A stretch of 36,946 nt of DNA, taken from contig CADAPC010000027.1 of the NCBI GenBank assembly GCA_902789725.1, positions 1 through 36,946 on the forward strand, written 5' to 3'. A program made the translations under genes and the position numbers. The first letter of the stretch is position 1. Each line of letters opens with the position of its first letter. The notes below the pieces were generated by a model, which was not told where the DNA came from, searched no databases, and saw only the letters and a list, made by a program, of their open reading frames with translations. The stretch comes from an uncultured Bacteroidales bacterium (GTDB lineage: Bacteria > Bacteroidota > Bacteroidia > Bacteroidales > Bacteroidaceae). Positions 8,143-18,238 of this stretch are shown piece after piece.

Positions 8143-9975
8143 TTATTTATAGTTTTGTTCGTACCAATTGATGTATGCCTGATTGACCAGTCGCACACCA
8201 CCTGCCGTTGGATAGTTGCCACTGAAGTACCAATCACCAGGATGGTGAGGACAGGCATGATGAAGTCCTTCGAGCGATTGGAAGACGAGTTGCATCGGAG
8301 TGGTCATTCCCTCGGGACGGAGGAGTTCGAGCATCTTCTCCGAAATCTCGTCTGTGCTGAAAGGTCGATAGATTTCCTTGACGTAGTTGACCATCTTCTC
8401 GGCAGGCAACGATTGCTGCTCCACACATTTCCGATAGATATCGTGCAAGATTTGCCAGTCACCCCGTTCGATGTGAAGCGCAACGGCAGCACGGAAGGCG
8501 ATGAACTCATCCAAATGGGACATATCAATGCCGTAGTAGTCAGGATAACGCACTTGCGGACAGGAACTGACGAGCACCATCTTCTTAGGGTGCAGTCGGT
8601 CGAGGATGCGGATGATACTCTCGCGGAGGGTGGTGCCTCGCACGATGGAATCGTCGATGATGACGAGATTATCCACATAAGGTCTCAGAGAGCCGTAAGT
8701 GATATCGTACACGTGGGCGGCAAGGTCATTGCGCTGGTTTCCTTCCGTGATGAAGGTGCGGAGCTTGATATCCTTGATGGCTACCTTCTCGCTACGGATA
8801 TAGTTGTGAAGGATGGCACGCAGTTCCTCCCTCGTGGGGCGATGCTGCTGTGTCAGACGGAACAGTTGTTCCACTTTCTGCTCGTTGAGCTGTTTCTTGA
8901 ATCCGTCGAGCATTCCGTAGAAAGCCACCTCAGCGGTGTTGGGCACATAGCTGAACACCGTGTGTTCCAAATCTCCGTCGATAGCTTTGTCAATCTGAGG
9001 TGTGAGCTGTTCACCCAATGCTTTTCTCTCCTGATAGATGTCGCGATCGCTGCCTCGACTGAAGTAGATGCGCTCGAAAGAACAAGCGTGGTTGCCCTTT
9101 GGTGGAAGAATCTGTGTGAGCGCCACGTTGCCGTTCTTGTGGATGGTGAGTGCCTGACCAGGTAGCAATTCGTGAATGCTGTCGGTACTCAAATCGAAAG
9201 TGGTTTGGATAACCGGACGTTCCGACGCCACCACCAACACCTCATCATCCTGATACCAGAAAGCAGGACGGATGCCCCAAGGGTCACGCATAGAAAACAT
9301 CTCACCACTTCCCGTGAATCCACACAGCACATAGCCGCCATCAAAAAGCGGAGTGGATGTGCGCAGGATGTTGGTGATATCAATGTTGTCCTCGATGTAT
9401 TGCGTCAGGTCAGTGCCTGTCAATCCCTGCACATTGGCGATATTGTAGAGGCGTTCACTTTCTCTGTCCAGACGATGCCCCATCAATTCCAGCATGATGT
9501 AGGTGTCGTTGTAGATACGAGGATGCTGACCTTTGGCTGTAATCTCATCAAACACCTCATCTACGTTGGTGAGGTTGAAGTTGCCACACAGACAGAGGTT
9601 CTTGGCTCTCCAGTTGTTGCGACGCATGAAAGGATGCACGTGAGCCAGCCCGCTCTTGCCTGTGGTGGAATAGCGGAGATGTCCCATATAAATCTGAGCC
9701 TCATTCCATCCGTTCTCCCCCACCTTGCTGAAGATTTCGGTGATGGCACCGCTGCCAAGCGCACGTTCGCGGAACATATATTCTTCGCCAGGATTCGCAT
9801 GGAGGTTGGTGCAGGCGATACCTGCACCCTCCTGTCCTCGGTTGTGCTGTTTCTCCATCAGGAGGTAGAGCTTATTGAGACCATAGGTCGAGGTGCCGTA
9901 CTTCTCTTGATAGTAGCTGAGGGGCTTCAGGAGGCGAATCATTGCAACGCCACATTCATGCTTGAGAGGTTCCAC
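8143..9975 (-). CDS. Amidophosphoribosyltransferase-like protein (long Bacteroidetes PurF type)
   Basis: The protein combines an N-terminal nucleophile glutaminase domain with a phosphoribosyltransferase domain. From the GTG at 9975 it begins with a 7-residue propeptide and Cys8 in KHECGVAM, like the NEE-Cys junction of PurF. A further domain motif is MEKQHNRGQEGAG. The PRPP-binding loop is intact as VIIDDSIVRGTT. At 610 residues it is about 100 longer than ordinary PurF, and the YPDYYGID segment lacks the cysteine used by Fe-S-type PurF. An upstream GTG at 10044 is possible but lies inside dapL and adds unrelated residues. First-step purine synthesis is likely, but this may be a paralogue with another role. 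Confidence 0.85.
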   Translation of the reverse strand: MEPLKHECGVAMIRLLKPLSYYQEKYGTSTYGLNKLYLLMEKQHNRGQEGAGIACTNLHANPGEEYMFRERALGSGAITEIFSKVGENGWNEAQIYMGHLRYSTTGKSGLAHVHPFMRRNNWRAKNLCLCGNFNLTNVDEVFDEITAKGQHPRIYNDTYIMLELMGHRLDRESERLYNIANVQGLTGTDLTQYIEDNIDITNILRTSTPLFDGGYVLCGFTGSGEMFSMRDPWGIRPAFWYQDDEVLVVASERPVIQTTFDLSTDSIHELLPGQALTIHKNGNVALTQILPPKGNHACSFERIYFSRGSDRDIYQERKALGEQLTPQIDKAIDGDLEHTVFSYVPNTAEVAFYGMLDGFKKQLNEQKVEQLFRLTQQHRPTREELRAILHNYIRSEKVAIKDIKLRTFITEGNQRNDLAAHVYDITYGSLRPYVDNLVIIDDSIVRGTTLRESIIRILDRLHPKKMVLVSSCPQVRYPDYYGIDMSHLDEFIAFRAAVALHIERGDWQILHDIYRKCVEQQSLPAEKMVNYVKEIYRPFSTDEISEKMLELLRPEGMTTPMQLVFQSLEGLHHACPHHPGDWYFSGNYPTAGGVRLVNQAYINWYEQNYK

Positions 9976-9995
9976 GTTTTTGAAGAGTTGAAGTT

Positions 9996-11180
9996 TTACA
10001 ATATCTTTTTGATGCGTTCCATTGCTTCGAGGCTGTTCTCCCACGTGCCGAATGCGGTGATGCGCACATAGCCTTCCCCATGAGTGCCAAATCCTTCGCC
10101 TGGAGTGACGACCACATTGGCATCGGTGAGCAGGCGATGGAAGAAGTGCCAGGAGTCTTCGCCCTCAGGAGTTGAAACCCAGATGTAAGGAGAATGCTCT
10201 CCGCCATACACCGTCAATCCATCGAAAGCAAGACTCTCGCGAATGAACTGGGCATTCTTCATATAGTGCTGAATCGTGGTGCGCACCTGACGCTGACCTT
10301 CGGGCGTGAAGATAGCTTCCGCACCTCGCTGAGAGATATAGCTGGCACCATTAAACTTGCTGCACTGACGACGGTTCCAAAGCACATTGAGGCTGGTTCC
10401 ATCAGCACCTTTCAGTTCCTTGGGAATAATGGTGTAGCCACAACGAACACCCGTGAATCCTGCCGTCTTGGAGAAGCTGCGGAACTCAATCGCACATTCC
10501 TTCGCCCCTTCAATCTCATAGATGGAATGAGGCAGAGTATCGTCTTGGATGAAAGCTTCGTAGGCAGAATCATACAGGATGAGTGCCTCGTTCTCCCTTG
10601 CATAAGCTACCCACTGCGCCAGTTTCTCTTTTGTGATGACGGCACCTGTGGGATTGTTGGGGTAGCAGAGATAGATGATGTCGAGATGTTCCGTTGGAAT
10701 ATCACCCGTAAAGCCGTTGCCTGCATGACAAGGGATGTAAGTGAGTTTCCGTCCAGCCATGATGTTGGTATCCACATACACAGGATAGACGGGGTCGGTG
10801 ATACCTACGAGGTTGTCGGTGCTAAGGATGTCGCCGATGTTGCCCGTGTCGCTCTTCGCGCCATCGCTGATGAACACCTCCTCACGGTCGAGTTGGATGC
10901 CTCTGGGCTGGAAATCGTGAGCAATGATGGCATCAATCAGAAAATCGTAACCATGCTCAGGACCATACCCGCGGAACGTCTTTCCGTTGGCACATTCATC
11001 TACGGCACGGTGCATCGCTTGAATGGCTGCATCGGGCAGAGGTCGGGTCACATCACCGATACCAAGACGAATGAGGTTGGCGTCAGGATGCTGAGCTTTA
11101 TATTCGTTCACTTGCTGCGCAATCTCGGCAAAGAGATAACGCTGGGAAAGTTGCTGATAGTTGGTGTTTGTGCGAATCAT
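9996..11180 (-). CDS. dapL: LL-diaminopimelate aminotransferase
   Basis: This PLP enzyme makes LL-diaminopimelate from tetrahydrodipicolinate and glutamate, bypassing the succinylase steps. The 394 residues have the class I/II aminotransferase fold: YPNNPTGAV near 173-181, YDSAYEAF near 203-210 and the Schiff-base Lys238 in [10 protein letters not shown]. The N-terminal segment [15 protein letters not shown] is typical of DapL rather than general aspartate aminotransferases. It sits between gltD and the PurF-like gene with gaps of 33 and 20 bp, so its amino donor is made by the two genes upstream. It pairs functionally with dapF. Confidence 0.94.
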   Translation of the reverse strand: MIRTNTNYQQLSQRYLFAEIAQQVNEYKAQHPDANLIRLGIGDVTRPLPDAAIQAMHRAVDECANGKTFRGYGPEHGYDFLIDAIIAHDFQPRGIQLDREEVFISDGAKSDTGNIGDILSTDNLVGITDPVYPVYVDTNIMAGRKLTYIPCHAGNGFTGDIPTEHLDIIYLCYPNNPTGAVITKEKLAQWVAYARENEALILYDSAYEAFIQDDTLPHSIYEIEGAKECAIEFRSFSKTAGFTGVRCGYTIIPKELKGADGTSLNVLWNRRQCSKFNGASYISQRGAEAIFTPEGQRQVRTTIQHYMKNAQFIRESLAFDGLTVYGGEHSPYIWVSTPEGEDSWHFFHRLLTDANVVVTPGEGFGTHGEGYVRITAFGTWENSLEAMERIKKIL

Positions 11181-11183
11181 GAA

Positions 11184-11222
11184 TATATTTACGATTGGAC
11201 GATTTACGATTTACTATTTGTT
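11184..11222. repeat. Degenerate 7-bp repeats at the gltD stop codon
   Basis: Units of the type ACGATTT/GATTTAC fill the gltD-dapL gap and run across the gltD stop codon (11214-11216), supplying its last codons. A related stretch occurs at 26186-26220, downstream of an unrelated start codon. Confidence 0.55.
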
Positions 11223-12557
11223 CTTGAGGTAGCTATCCACAGCTTCTGCTGTCTTGCGTCCTGAGGCGATGGCTCTCACGACGAGGGATGCACCATTGGC
11301 AGCATCACCACAGATGAAGACGTTCTCGGGGTATTCAGGATGCTCTGGTTTCAAGAAGCCCATTGCCAAGAGCACGAGATCTGCTTTGATGATTTCGGGT
11401 CCACCTGCTTCCACCATCAGGGGACGACCACCTTCTGGGTTGGGTTTCCAGTCGATAGGCTGCACACGCACACCTGTCACCTTGCCATTTTCGCCCAAGA
11501 ACTCCAACGTGTTGATGTTCCAACGACGGGTACAACCTTCCTCGTGCGACGAAGTGGTCTTGAGGATAACTGGCCAGTTCGGCCAAGGTGTGTTGGGATT
11601 GTGACCCACTGGAGGCTTCGGCATGATTTCAATCTGGGTGACACTCTTGCAACCCTGACGATGTGCCGTACCGATACAGTCAGAACCCGTATCGCCACCA
11701 CCAATCACAAGGACATCCTTGCCCTTGGCGGAAATGCGTTCATCTTTCGAGAATTCCATACCTGCCAACACGCGGTTCTGCTGGGAAAGCAGTTCGAGAG
11801 CCAGATGGATACCCTTGAGTTCACGACCTGGCGCTTTCAAGTCACGAGCGGTAGGCGTACCGGTGGCAATGACCACAGCATCGAAGTCGGCAAACTTGGA
11901 AATATCGGAAAACTCAGAGTTATAGACAAACTTCACGCCTTCCTGCTCCATCACGTTGATTCTTCTATCGATGATTTTCTTGTTCAGTTTGAAGTTGGGG
12001 ATGCCATAGCGGAGCAAACCACCAGCAGCTTCATTCTTCTCGAAGACCGTCACCTCGTAACCCATATAGTTGAGCGAGTTGGCTGTAGAGAGACCTGCAG
12101 GTCCACTACCGATGACAGCCACCTTCTTGCCGTTCCTCTTCGGACTTTCGATGGTCACATAACCCTCTTGGAAAGCTCGCTCAGCGATGGCACATTCGTT
12201 CTCACGGTTCGTCACCGCATCGCCTGTGGTGAGATAGAGCACACACGCTTTCTCACAGAGAGCAGGACAGATGCGTCCTGTGAATTCAGGGAAGGGGTTG
12301 GTCTTCTTGAGCAATTTATAGGCAGTTTCCCATTCGCCACGATAGAGGGCATCGTTCCATTCAGGGTCTTTGTTGCCCAGCGGACAAGCCCAGTGGCAGA
12401 AAGGCACACCGCAATCCATACAACGGCTTGCCTGTTCCTGTCGGTCTTTTGTGTTCAGTGTCTGTTCCACCTCACCAAAGTCATGAATACGGTCGTTGAT
12501 GGGGCGATAACCAGCCTCCTTACGAGGCACAGTCAGAAATGCTTTTGGATTTCCCAT
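11214..12557 (-). CDS. gltD: Glutamate synthase small subunit
   Basis: This NADPH-dependent subunit feeds electrons to GltB for reductive transfer of the glutamine amide to 2-oxoglutarate. The 447 residues hold two N-terminal cysteine clusters for 4Fe-4S centres (CMDCGVPFCHWACP and GRICPALCEKAC), an FAD-binding GSGPAGLSTANSL near 150, and the NADPH-site motif GGGDTGSDC. The C-terminal FAD motif ends in ICGDAANGASLVVRAIASGR. It lies 33 bp downstream of gltB. Its stop codon lies in a degenerate 7-bp repeat shared with other gaps. Confidence 0.96.
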   Translation of the reverse strand: MGNPKAFLTVPRKEAGYRPINDRIHDFGEVEQTLNTKDRQEQASRCMDCGVPFCHWACPLGNKDPEWNDALYRGEWETAYKLLKKTNPFPEFTGRICPALCEKACVLYLTTGDAVTNRENECAIAERAFQEGYVTIESPKRNGKKVAVIGSGPAGLSTANSLNYMGYEVTVFEKNEAAGGLLRYGIPNFKLNKKIIDRRINVMEQEGVKFVYNSEFSDISKFADFDAVVIATGTPTARDLKAPGRELKGIHLALELLSQQNRVLAGMEFSKDERISAKGKDVLVIGGGDTGSDCIGTAHRQGCKSVTQIEIMPKPPVGHNPNTPWPNWPVILKTTSSHEEGCTRRWNINTLEFLGENGKVTGVRVQPIDWKPNPEGGRPLMVEAGGPEIIKADLVLLAMGFLKPEHPEYPENVFICGDAANGASLVVRAIASGRKTAEAVDSYLKNK

Positions 12558-12590
12558 TTTCTTTTCTATATTATAGTTGATTGATGAGGT

Positions 12591-15500
12591 TTAATAATCA
12601 CGCTGCATATCGGCAATCTTCTGTTGCAGTTTCGCCATTTGCTCTTCCTGCAGCACACGCTTGTACTCGATTGGCACCACCTGGATGAAGTCTTCCACAT
12701 AGCGGTTCCAGTCGTCGAGCATCCTTCCTGCGAGGGCACTGCCTGTGTGGAGATAGTGCTGACGGATGAGTTCGAGCAGTTCCTTGCGGCTCACGCTGTC
12801 CTCCACGAGGCTCAGTTCCACCATATCCATGTTGCAGAAGTAGTCGAAGGTGTGATCGCGGTCATACACATAAGCCACACCACCACTCATACCAGCGGCA
12901 AAGTTTCTACCCGTCTTGCCGAGCACGACGACACGACCGCCAGTCATATACTCGCAACAGTGGTCACCGGCACCTTCCACAACGGCGATGGCACCAGAGT
13001 TACGGACTGCGAAGCGTTCACCCACACGACCATTCACATACAGCTCACCACTGGTGGCACCATACAGACCCGTGTTGCCGGCGATGATGTTGTCCTCAGC
13101 CACGAAGTCAGCACTTCTGCGGACAGGTGGCATGATGCTGATGCGACCACCTGAGAGTCCCTTGCCGAAGTAGTCGTTGGCCTCACCTTCCAGACGGATG
13201 TCCAGACCCTTCACTGCGAAGGCACCGAATGACTGACCAGCCGAACCCTTGAACTTCAGGCGAACAGTTCCGTCAGGAAGTCCTGCCTCTCCATATTTCT
13301 TGGCAATCACACCTGAGAGCATCGTACCCACAGCACGGTCGGTGTTGCGGATGGCATAGTCGAGGCTCACCTCCTCCTTCTGCTCAATCGCTGGTGCAGC
13401 TGCCTGAATGATATCTTCATCCTTCACACCCGTCACTTTCGTGAACTGGCCACGATCCCAGAAGAGCGGTTTATCGGTCTCTGGCTTGTGTAACAGACGG
13501 GCGAAGTCGATGGTCTTCTGCTTGTCGGTGGCATTCTCGGTGTGCATCTCAATCAACTCGGTGTGACCGATGATGTCCTTGAGGTGTTTCACGCCTATCT
13601 CTGCGAGGTATTCACGCACTTGCTGGGCAATGAACGTGAAGAAGTTGACCACATAGTCAGACTTTCCTCTGAATCGCTGGCGCAGTGTCTCGTCTTGCGT
13701 AGCCACACCCACAGGACAGGTGTTGGTGTTACACTTACGCATCATCACACAACCCAGTACAATGAGCGGCAACGTACCGAATGAGAACTCGTCGGCACCC
13801 AGCATAGCCATGATGATCACATCCTTGGCAGTCTTCAACTGACCATCGGTCTGCAAACGAACCTGATTTCTCAATCCGTTCATCACCAGCGTCTGCTGCG
13901 TCTCAGCCAAACCAATCTCAGGGCTGATACCGGCAAAGCGCATAGAAGAAGCAGGGCTGGCACCCGTACCACCTTCAGCACCGCTGATGACGATGAGGTC
14001 TGCCTTTGCCTTTGCCACACCTGCGGCAATCGTGCCCACACCACTCTCTGCCACGAGTTTCACGCTGACGGCAGCGGTTGGGTTGATGTTCTTCAGGTCG
14101 AAGATCAGCTGTGCCAAATCCTCGATACTGTAGATATCATGATGTGGTGGAGGAGAAATCAGACTGATGCCAGGAATGGCGTTACGCGTCTTGGCAATGA
14201 TCTTGTTCACCTTGAAGCCAGGCAGCTGACCACCCTCACCAGGCTTGGCTCCCTGTGCCACCTTGATTTGTATTTCTTCAGCGTTCACCAGGTATTCGGC
14301 AGTGACACCGAAACGACCGCTGGCAATCTGCTTGGTCTTGCTGCTGAGCGACACACCGTCCACTTCTGTGTGGTAGCGTTCGTTGTCCTCACCACCCTCA
14401 CCCGTGTTGCTGCGAGTGCCGAGTTTGTTCATCGCGAGTGCCAATGCCTCGTGTGCCTCAATGCTCAGGGCACCGAAACTCATCGCACCCGTCACGAAAT
14501 GCTTCACGATGCTCTCCACTGATTCCACCTCGTCAATCGGTGTAGGCTTGGCAGCCTTCTTCCAACCGAAGAAGTCGCGGATGAAGATAGGCTTCTCCTT
14601 CTGGTCCACCATCTTCTCCCACTCCTGAAACTTCTTGTAAGAGCCCAGACGAGTGGCAATCTGCAAGTTGGCAATCGTGTCGGGGTTCCAAGCGTGGAGG
14701 ATACCGTCCTTGCGATAAGAGAACTGTCCGTTGTTAGGCAGAATCTCATTGATTTCAGCAGGTTTGAATGCCTCGTCGTGCAGACGGATGGCATCCCTTG
14801 CGATATCCTTCAGACCGATACCGCCAATGGTGCTCACCTCGGTGCCGAAATAGCGTCTCAGGAGGTCTTCGCTCAAACCGATGCTCTCGAAAATCTTCGC
14901 ACCACGATAAGAACGGATGGTTGAGATACCCATCTTCGACATAATCTTCTTCAGACCCTTGTCCACCGCCTTGATGTAGTGAGCTTCCGCCGTGTTGTAA
15001 TCCTCCTGAATCTTGTGCTTCTTCACGAGGTCATCCAGTACGGCAAACGTCATATAAGGACAGATGGCACTGGCACCATAACCCAACAGCAAGGCAGCAT
15101 GCATCACCTCACGGATTTCACCGCTCTCCACAATCAGCGCCGTCTGTACGCGCTTCTGCACGCTGATGAGGTAATGATGCACCGCACTCACAGCCAAAAG
15201 ACTTGGGATGGCGGCACGCTTCTCGTCGATGTCTCTATCGGAGAGGATGATGTAGTTCACACCCTCATCCACACTTGCCTCAGCCTCCTTGCACAAGTCC
15301 TCAATGGCCTGTCGGAGTCCGCTGGCACCCTTCTCAATGTCGAAGAGCATCGCAAGCTTCTTGGTCTTGAAACCCTTGTAGCGGATATTGCAAAGAATAT
15401 CCAACTGCGTGTTCGTCAGCACAGGTTGTGGCAGACGCACCATCTTGCAGTTGGAAGCATCAGGCGTCAGGATATTGGTGCCCACAGCACCGATATACTC

Positions 15501-17081
15501 CGTCAGACTCATCACCAATTCCTCACGGATTGGGTCAATGGCAGGGTTGGTCACCTGCGCAAACTGCTGTCGGAAGTAGTTGAAGAAAATCTGGGGACGG
15601 TCGCTGATGACAGCCAGCGGCGTGTCGTTACCCATTGCTGCCACAGGTTCCTGACCCGCTGTAGCCATAGGCACCACCGTCTTGTCGATATCTTCTTGTC
15701 CGAAACCGAAGTTGATGAGCTTGCGTTCGTAGTTCTCCACGCCATTCTCCACCTTGCGACCACTCTTCAGCTTCTCCAGCTGGATGCGGTTGGTGTTCAG
15801 CCATTCGCGGTAAGGATGAGCCTTCGCCAACTGCTCCTTGATTTCTCCGTCATAGTAAATCTTGCCCTCCTGCGTGTCAATGAGCAGGATCTTGCCAGGC
15901 TGCAAGCGTCCCTTGCTCACCACATCACCAGGCTCGAAGTCCATCACACCCACTTCACTTGCCACGACCATCATGCCGTTCTTCGTAATCGTGTAACGGC
16001 TGGGGCGCAATCCGTTTCTGTCGAGCATACCACCCGCATAACGTCCGTCAGAGAACAGCAGAGCCGCAGGACCGTCCCAAGGCTCCATCAGGATGGAATG
16101 ATACTCGTAGAACGCCTTCAGGTCTTCGCTGATAGGGTTCTTGTCGTTGAAGCTCTCAGGCACGAGGATTGCCATTGCCTGTGGCAAAGACAGACCGCTC
16201 ATGGTGAGGAACTCAAACACGTTGTCGAGGCTGGCAGAGTCACTCATACCCTCCTGCACGATCGGACGGATGTCCTTGATGTCGCCCAGAGCCTCACTGT
16301 TCAACACACTCTCCCTTGCCTTCATCCAACCGCGGTTACCACGGATGGTGTTGATCTCGCCGTTGTGCGCCAAAAGACGGAAAGGCTGCGCCAAACTCCA
16401 TGTTGGGAACGTGTTGGTGCTGAATCGAGAGTGAACCAATGCCAACCCACTGGTGAAATAGGGACTTGACAAGTCGGGGAAATAGCGTCTCAGCTGTCCG
16501 CTCGTCAACATACCCTTATAGATGATGTTCTTGCTGCTCAACGAACAAACATAGAAATCCTCGTTCGTCACGCGGTTCTCTATGCGCTTGCGTACCTTAT
16601 ATAATATACGGTCAAACGTCTCCACCTGATCCTCGCTCACACCTGTGACGAAAATCTGCTTGATGTCTGGTTCCACCTCACAGGCACCCACACCCAGCAC
16701 CTCGGGGCACGTTGGCACCGCCCTCATGTGCATCAGCGTGAGACCCTCACGCTCAATCTCTTCAATCATCACACTCAGGATGCCCTGCTGTTCCTTCTCC
16801 TGCTTAGGCAAGAACACCAGACCCGTGCCGTACTTTCCTTTCTCTGGCACAGGGATACCCTGTAAAAGAATGAATTCATGAGGAATCTGCACCATGATGC
16901 CCGCGCCGTCACCTGTCTTGTCACGCGTCTCTGCTCCACGATGCTCCATGTTTTCCAACACCTTCAGTGCATTGTCCACCAACTCATGGCTCTTGCCACC
17001 ATGAATGTTGACCACCATACCCACACCGCAAGCGTCATGCTCATAGGCTTTGCTGTACAATCCAAAATTACCTTTTTTCAT
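12591..17081 (-). CDS. gltB: Glutamate synthase large subunit
   Basis: The 1496-residue subunit carries all expected parts. There is a short propeptide ending before Cys18 (HDACGVGMV), the amidotransferase nucleophile. A central domain is followed by the FMN/2-oxoglutarate barrel with SGAEGGTGASPASSMRFAG. A 3Fe-4S cysteine cluster sits in CVMMRKCNTNTCPVG. The C-terminal glycine-rich beta-helix includes GNTGLYGATSGELYVNG and TGGRVVVLG. It is first of a five-gene operon (gltB, gltD, dapL, purF-like, pyrG) whose products all consume or make glutamine or glutamate. Control by nitrogen status is likely but not shown by a recognisable operator. Confidence 0.98.
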   Translation of the reverse strand: MKKGNFGLYSKAYEHDACGVGMVVNIHGGKSHELVDNALKVLENMEHRGAETRDKTGDGAGIMVQIPHEFILLQGIPVPEKGKYGTGLVFLPKQEKEQQGILSVMIEEIEREGLTLMHMRAVPTCPEVLGVGACEVEPDIKQIFVTGVSEDQVETFDRILYKVRKRIENRVTNEDFYVCSLSSKNIIYKGMLTSGQLRRYFPDLSSPYFTSGLALVHSRFSTNTFPTWSLAQPFRLLAHNGEINTIRGNRGWMKARESVLNSEALGDIKDIRPIVQEGMSDSASLDNVFEFLTMSGLSLPQAMAILVPESFNDKNPISEDLKAFYEYHSILMEPWDGPAALLFSDGRYAGGMLDRNGLRPSRYTITKNGMMVVASEVGVMDFEPGDVVSKGRLQPGKILLIDTQEGKIYYDGEIKEQLAKAHPYREWLNTNRIQLEKLKSGRKVENGVENYERKLINFGFGQEDIDKTVVPMATAGQEPVAAMGNDTPLAVISDRPQIFFNYFRQQFAQVTNPAIDPIREELVMSLTEYIGAVGTNILTPDASNCKMVRLPQPVLTNTQLDILCNIRYKGFKTKKLAMLFDIEKGASGLRQAIEDLCKEAEASVDEGVNYIILSDRDIDEKRAAIPSLLAVSAVHHYLISVQKRVQTALIVESGEIREVMHAALLLGYGASAICPYMTFAVLDDLVKKHKIQEDYNTAEAHYIKAVDKGLKKIMSKMGISTIRSYRGAKIFESIGLSEDLLRRYFGTEVSTIGGIGLKDIARDAIRLHDEAFKPAEINEILPNNGQFSYRKDGILHAWNPDTIANLQIATRLGSYKKFQEWEKMVDQKEKPIFIRDFFGWKKAAKPTPIDEVESVESIVKHFVTGAMSFGALSIEAHEALALAMNKLGTRSNTGEGGEDNERYHTEVDGVSLSSKTKQIASGRFGVTAEYLVNAEEIQIKVAQGAKPGEGGQLPGFKVNKIIAKTRNAIPGISLISPPPHHDIYSIEDLAQLIFDLKNINPTAAVSVKLVAESGVGTIAAGVAKAKADLIVISGAEGGTGASPASSMRFAGISPEIGLAETQQTLVMNGLRNQVRLQTDGQLKTAKDVIIMAMLGADEFSFGTLPLIVLGCVMMRKCNTNTCPVGVATQDETLRQRFRGKSDYVVNFFTFIAQQVREYLAEIGVKHLKDIIGHTELIEMHTENATDKQKTIDFARLLHKPETDKPLFWDRGQFTKVTGVKDEDIIQAAAPAIEQKEEVSLDYAIRNTDRAVGTMLSGVIAKKYGEAGLPDGTVRLKFKGSAGQSFGAFAVKGLDIRLEGEANDYFGKGLSGGRISIMPPVRRSADFVAEDNIIAGNTGLYGATSGELYVNGRVGERFAVRNSGAIAVVEGAGDHCCEYMTGGRVVVLGKTGRNFAAGMSGGVAYVYDRDHTFDYFCNMDMVELSLVEDSVSRKELLELIRQHYLHTGSALAGRMLDDWNRYVEDFIQVVPIEYKRVLQEEQMAKLQQKIADMQRDY

Positions 17082-17160
17082 GTCCTTTTCTATTTATCTT
17101 GTTTGTGTTTATATTCAAATGAATTCGACTTCACTCCTGCTTCGTCCGTCATTTTGGCTG

Positions 17161-17168
17161 CAAAGGTA
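17161..17168 (-). promoter_or_regulatory. -7 element of the gltB operon
   Basis: On the minus strand this reads TACCTTTG, an exact TAnnTTTG match, 79 bases upstream of the gltB start. No good TTTG is seen at the -33 spacing, which may mean an activator is needed. The remaining gap up to 17512 is AT-rich DNA, degenerate 7-bp repeats (17295-17320), the 73-bp repeat and a terminator. Confidence 0.45.
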
Positions 17169-17320
17169 TGAATAATATTTCAATTTGTTGCAGAAAAAAT
17201 CAAAAAACTTTCAATTTGTACTAAAAATATTTGTTAATAGTGTGAAAATGAAAGTAATTTTAGATATTTAGTTATAAAAAGTTGAAACAGGGTATAGATT
17301 TGAGATTTGAGGTTTGAGGT

Positions 17321-17393
17321 TTCTTGGCAAGCCAAGCGTGCTAAAGATACGATAAGAGGTTTAGCCGTGCGGGGTGTCGATAACCGATAACCG
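17321..17393 (+). repeat. 73-bp repeat, copy 1
   Basis: It is identical over 73 bp and in the same orientation to 23226-23298. It begins with a small palindrome, CTTGGC-AA-GCCAAG, and ends in GATAACC tandem units. It lies between the terminator of the six-gene operon and the gltB promoter. No reading frame of note and no transposase nearby. Confidence 0.9.
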
Positions 17394-17400
17394 CTAAACG

Positions 17401-17440
17401 AAAAAGGAGAGGCTCCGGAAATCGGATGCCTCTTCTTTTT
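17401..17440 (-). terminator. Terminator of the six-gene ligase operon
   Basis: Bases 17401-17413 pair with 17428-17440 (A5GGAGAGGC with GCCTCTTCT5, one G-U pair) around a 14-base loop. The A-run and T-run make it able to act in both directions. It is 72 bases past the last gene of the operon. Confidence 0.75.
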
Positions 17441-17512
17441 GGTGGTGCAGGCACTGATTTTAGGTAATAACGCATGAGAAGGAGAAAATTGTGGGACCTT
17501 TCGCAACTGGGA

Positions 17513-18238
17513 CTATTCGAGATGGTAAAAATGGATGATGAATTGTGCGATTGCAGTACCCTGATGTCTCAAGTTCTTGATGGACAATACCGCCTCCTTC
17601 TTGACTTCTTCATCTTCGTGCAGAGCATGATTGTTGAGCAGATGGAGTTCGTATGCTGGTGTGTATTCAGGATGACCCTGAAATGTTAGGATGTGATTCC
17701 CAATTCGGAACCCTTCGTACTGACAAAATGGGCTTTGAGCTATGACGACGGCATCAGCAGGAAGCTTGGTTACTTGGTCATGATGATTATATAAGAGGCG
17801 GAGATAACCGTCAGAAAAATAGGGGCGCATAACTTCATCTAAAATGAAGGACTCCCGAATGCCAACACCCCATCCTCCTGCATATCGCTGTACATTGCCT
17901 CCTAATGCCTGTGCTATGGCTTGGTGACCGAAACATACGCCGACCAGCTTGATGTGAAGCGTCGCTGCTTTTCTGATCCACTGTAGCAACTCAAGAATCC
18001 AAGGTTCTTTGTCATAAGCAGAACTGTTGCTGCCCGTTATCAGGTATAGTTCATCTTTGTTCCATTTCTTTGGGAGGACGCCTTTCATGACAGGAAAGAC
18101 TTCAAATGTCGCCGGGTCACTGACTGAACGGAACAAGCCTATGAACATGGATGCGTATGAAGGAATGTCCGGAGGCAACAGCCCCGAGAAGGTGTCACAT
18201 AAAAGAAGATTGATATGGGTTCTTTCCTTCATTGTCAT
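17513..18238 (-). CDS. Class I glutamine amidotransferase of the ATP-grasp/alpha-E operon
   Basis: The 241 residues match the GMP-synthase-like class I amidotransferase group (COG0518 type). The triad is intact: Cys102 in GVCFGHQ, and His189 and Glu191 in QGHPEY. The oxyanion-region motif is LITGSNSSAYD. There is no attached synthetase domain, so it either hydrolyses gamma-glutamyl compounds or gives ammonia to a partner such as the ATP-grasp ligase encoded first in the operon. Its ATG overlaps the stop of the upstream M14-like gene as ATGA, implying coupled translation. It is the last gene before the terminator. Substrate unknown. Confidence 0.82.
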   Translation of the reverse strand: MTMKERTHINLLLCDTFSGLLPPDIPSYASMFIGLFRSVSDPATFEVFPVMKGVLPKKWNKDELYLITGSNSSAYDKEPWILELLQWIRKAATLHIKLVGVCFGHQAIAQALGGNVQRYAGGWGVGIRESFILDEVMRPYFSDGYLRLLYNHHDQVTKLPADAVVIAQSPFCQYEGFRIGNHILTFQGHPEYTPAYELHLLNNHALHEDEEVKKEAVLSIKNLRHQGTAIAQFIIHFYHLE

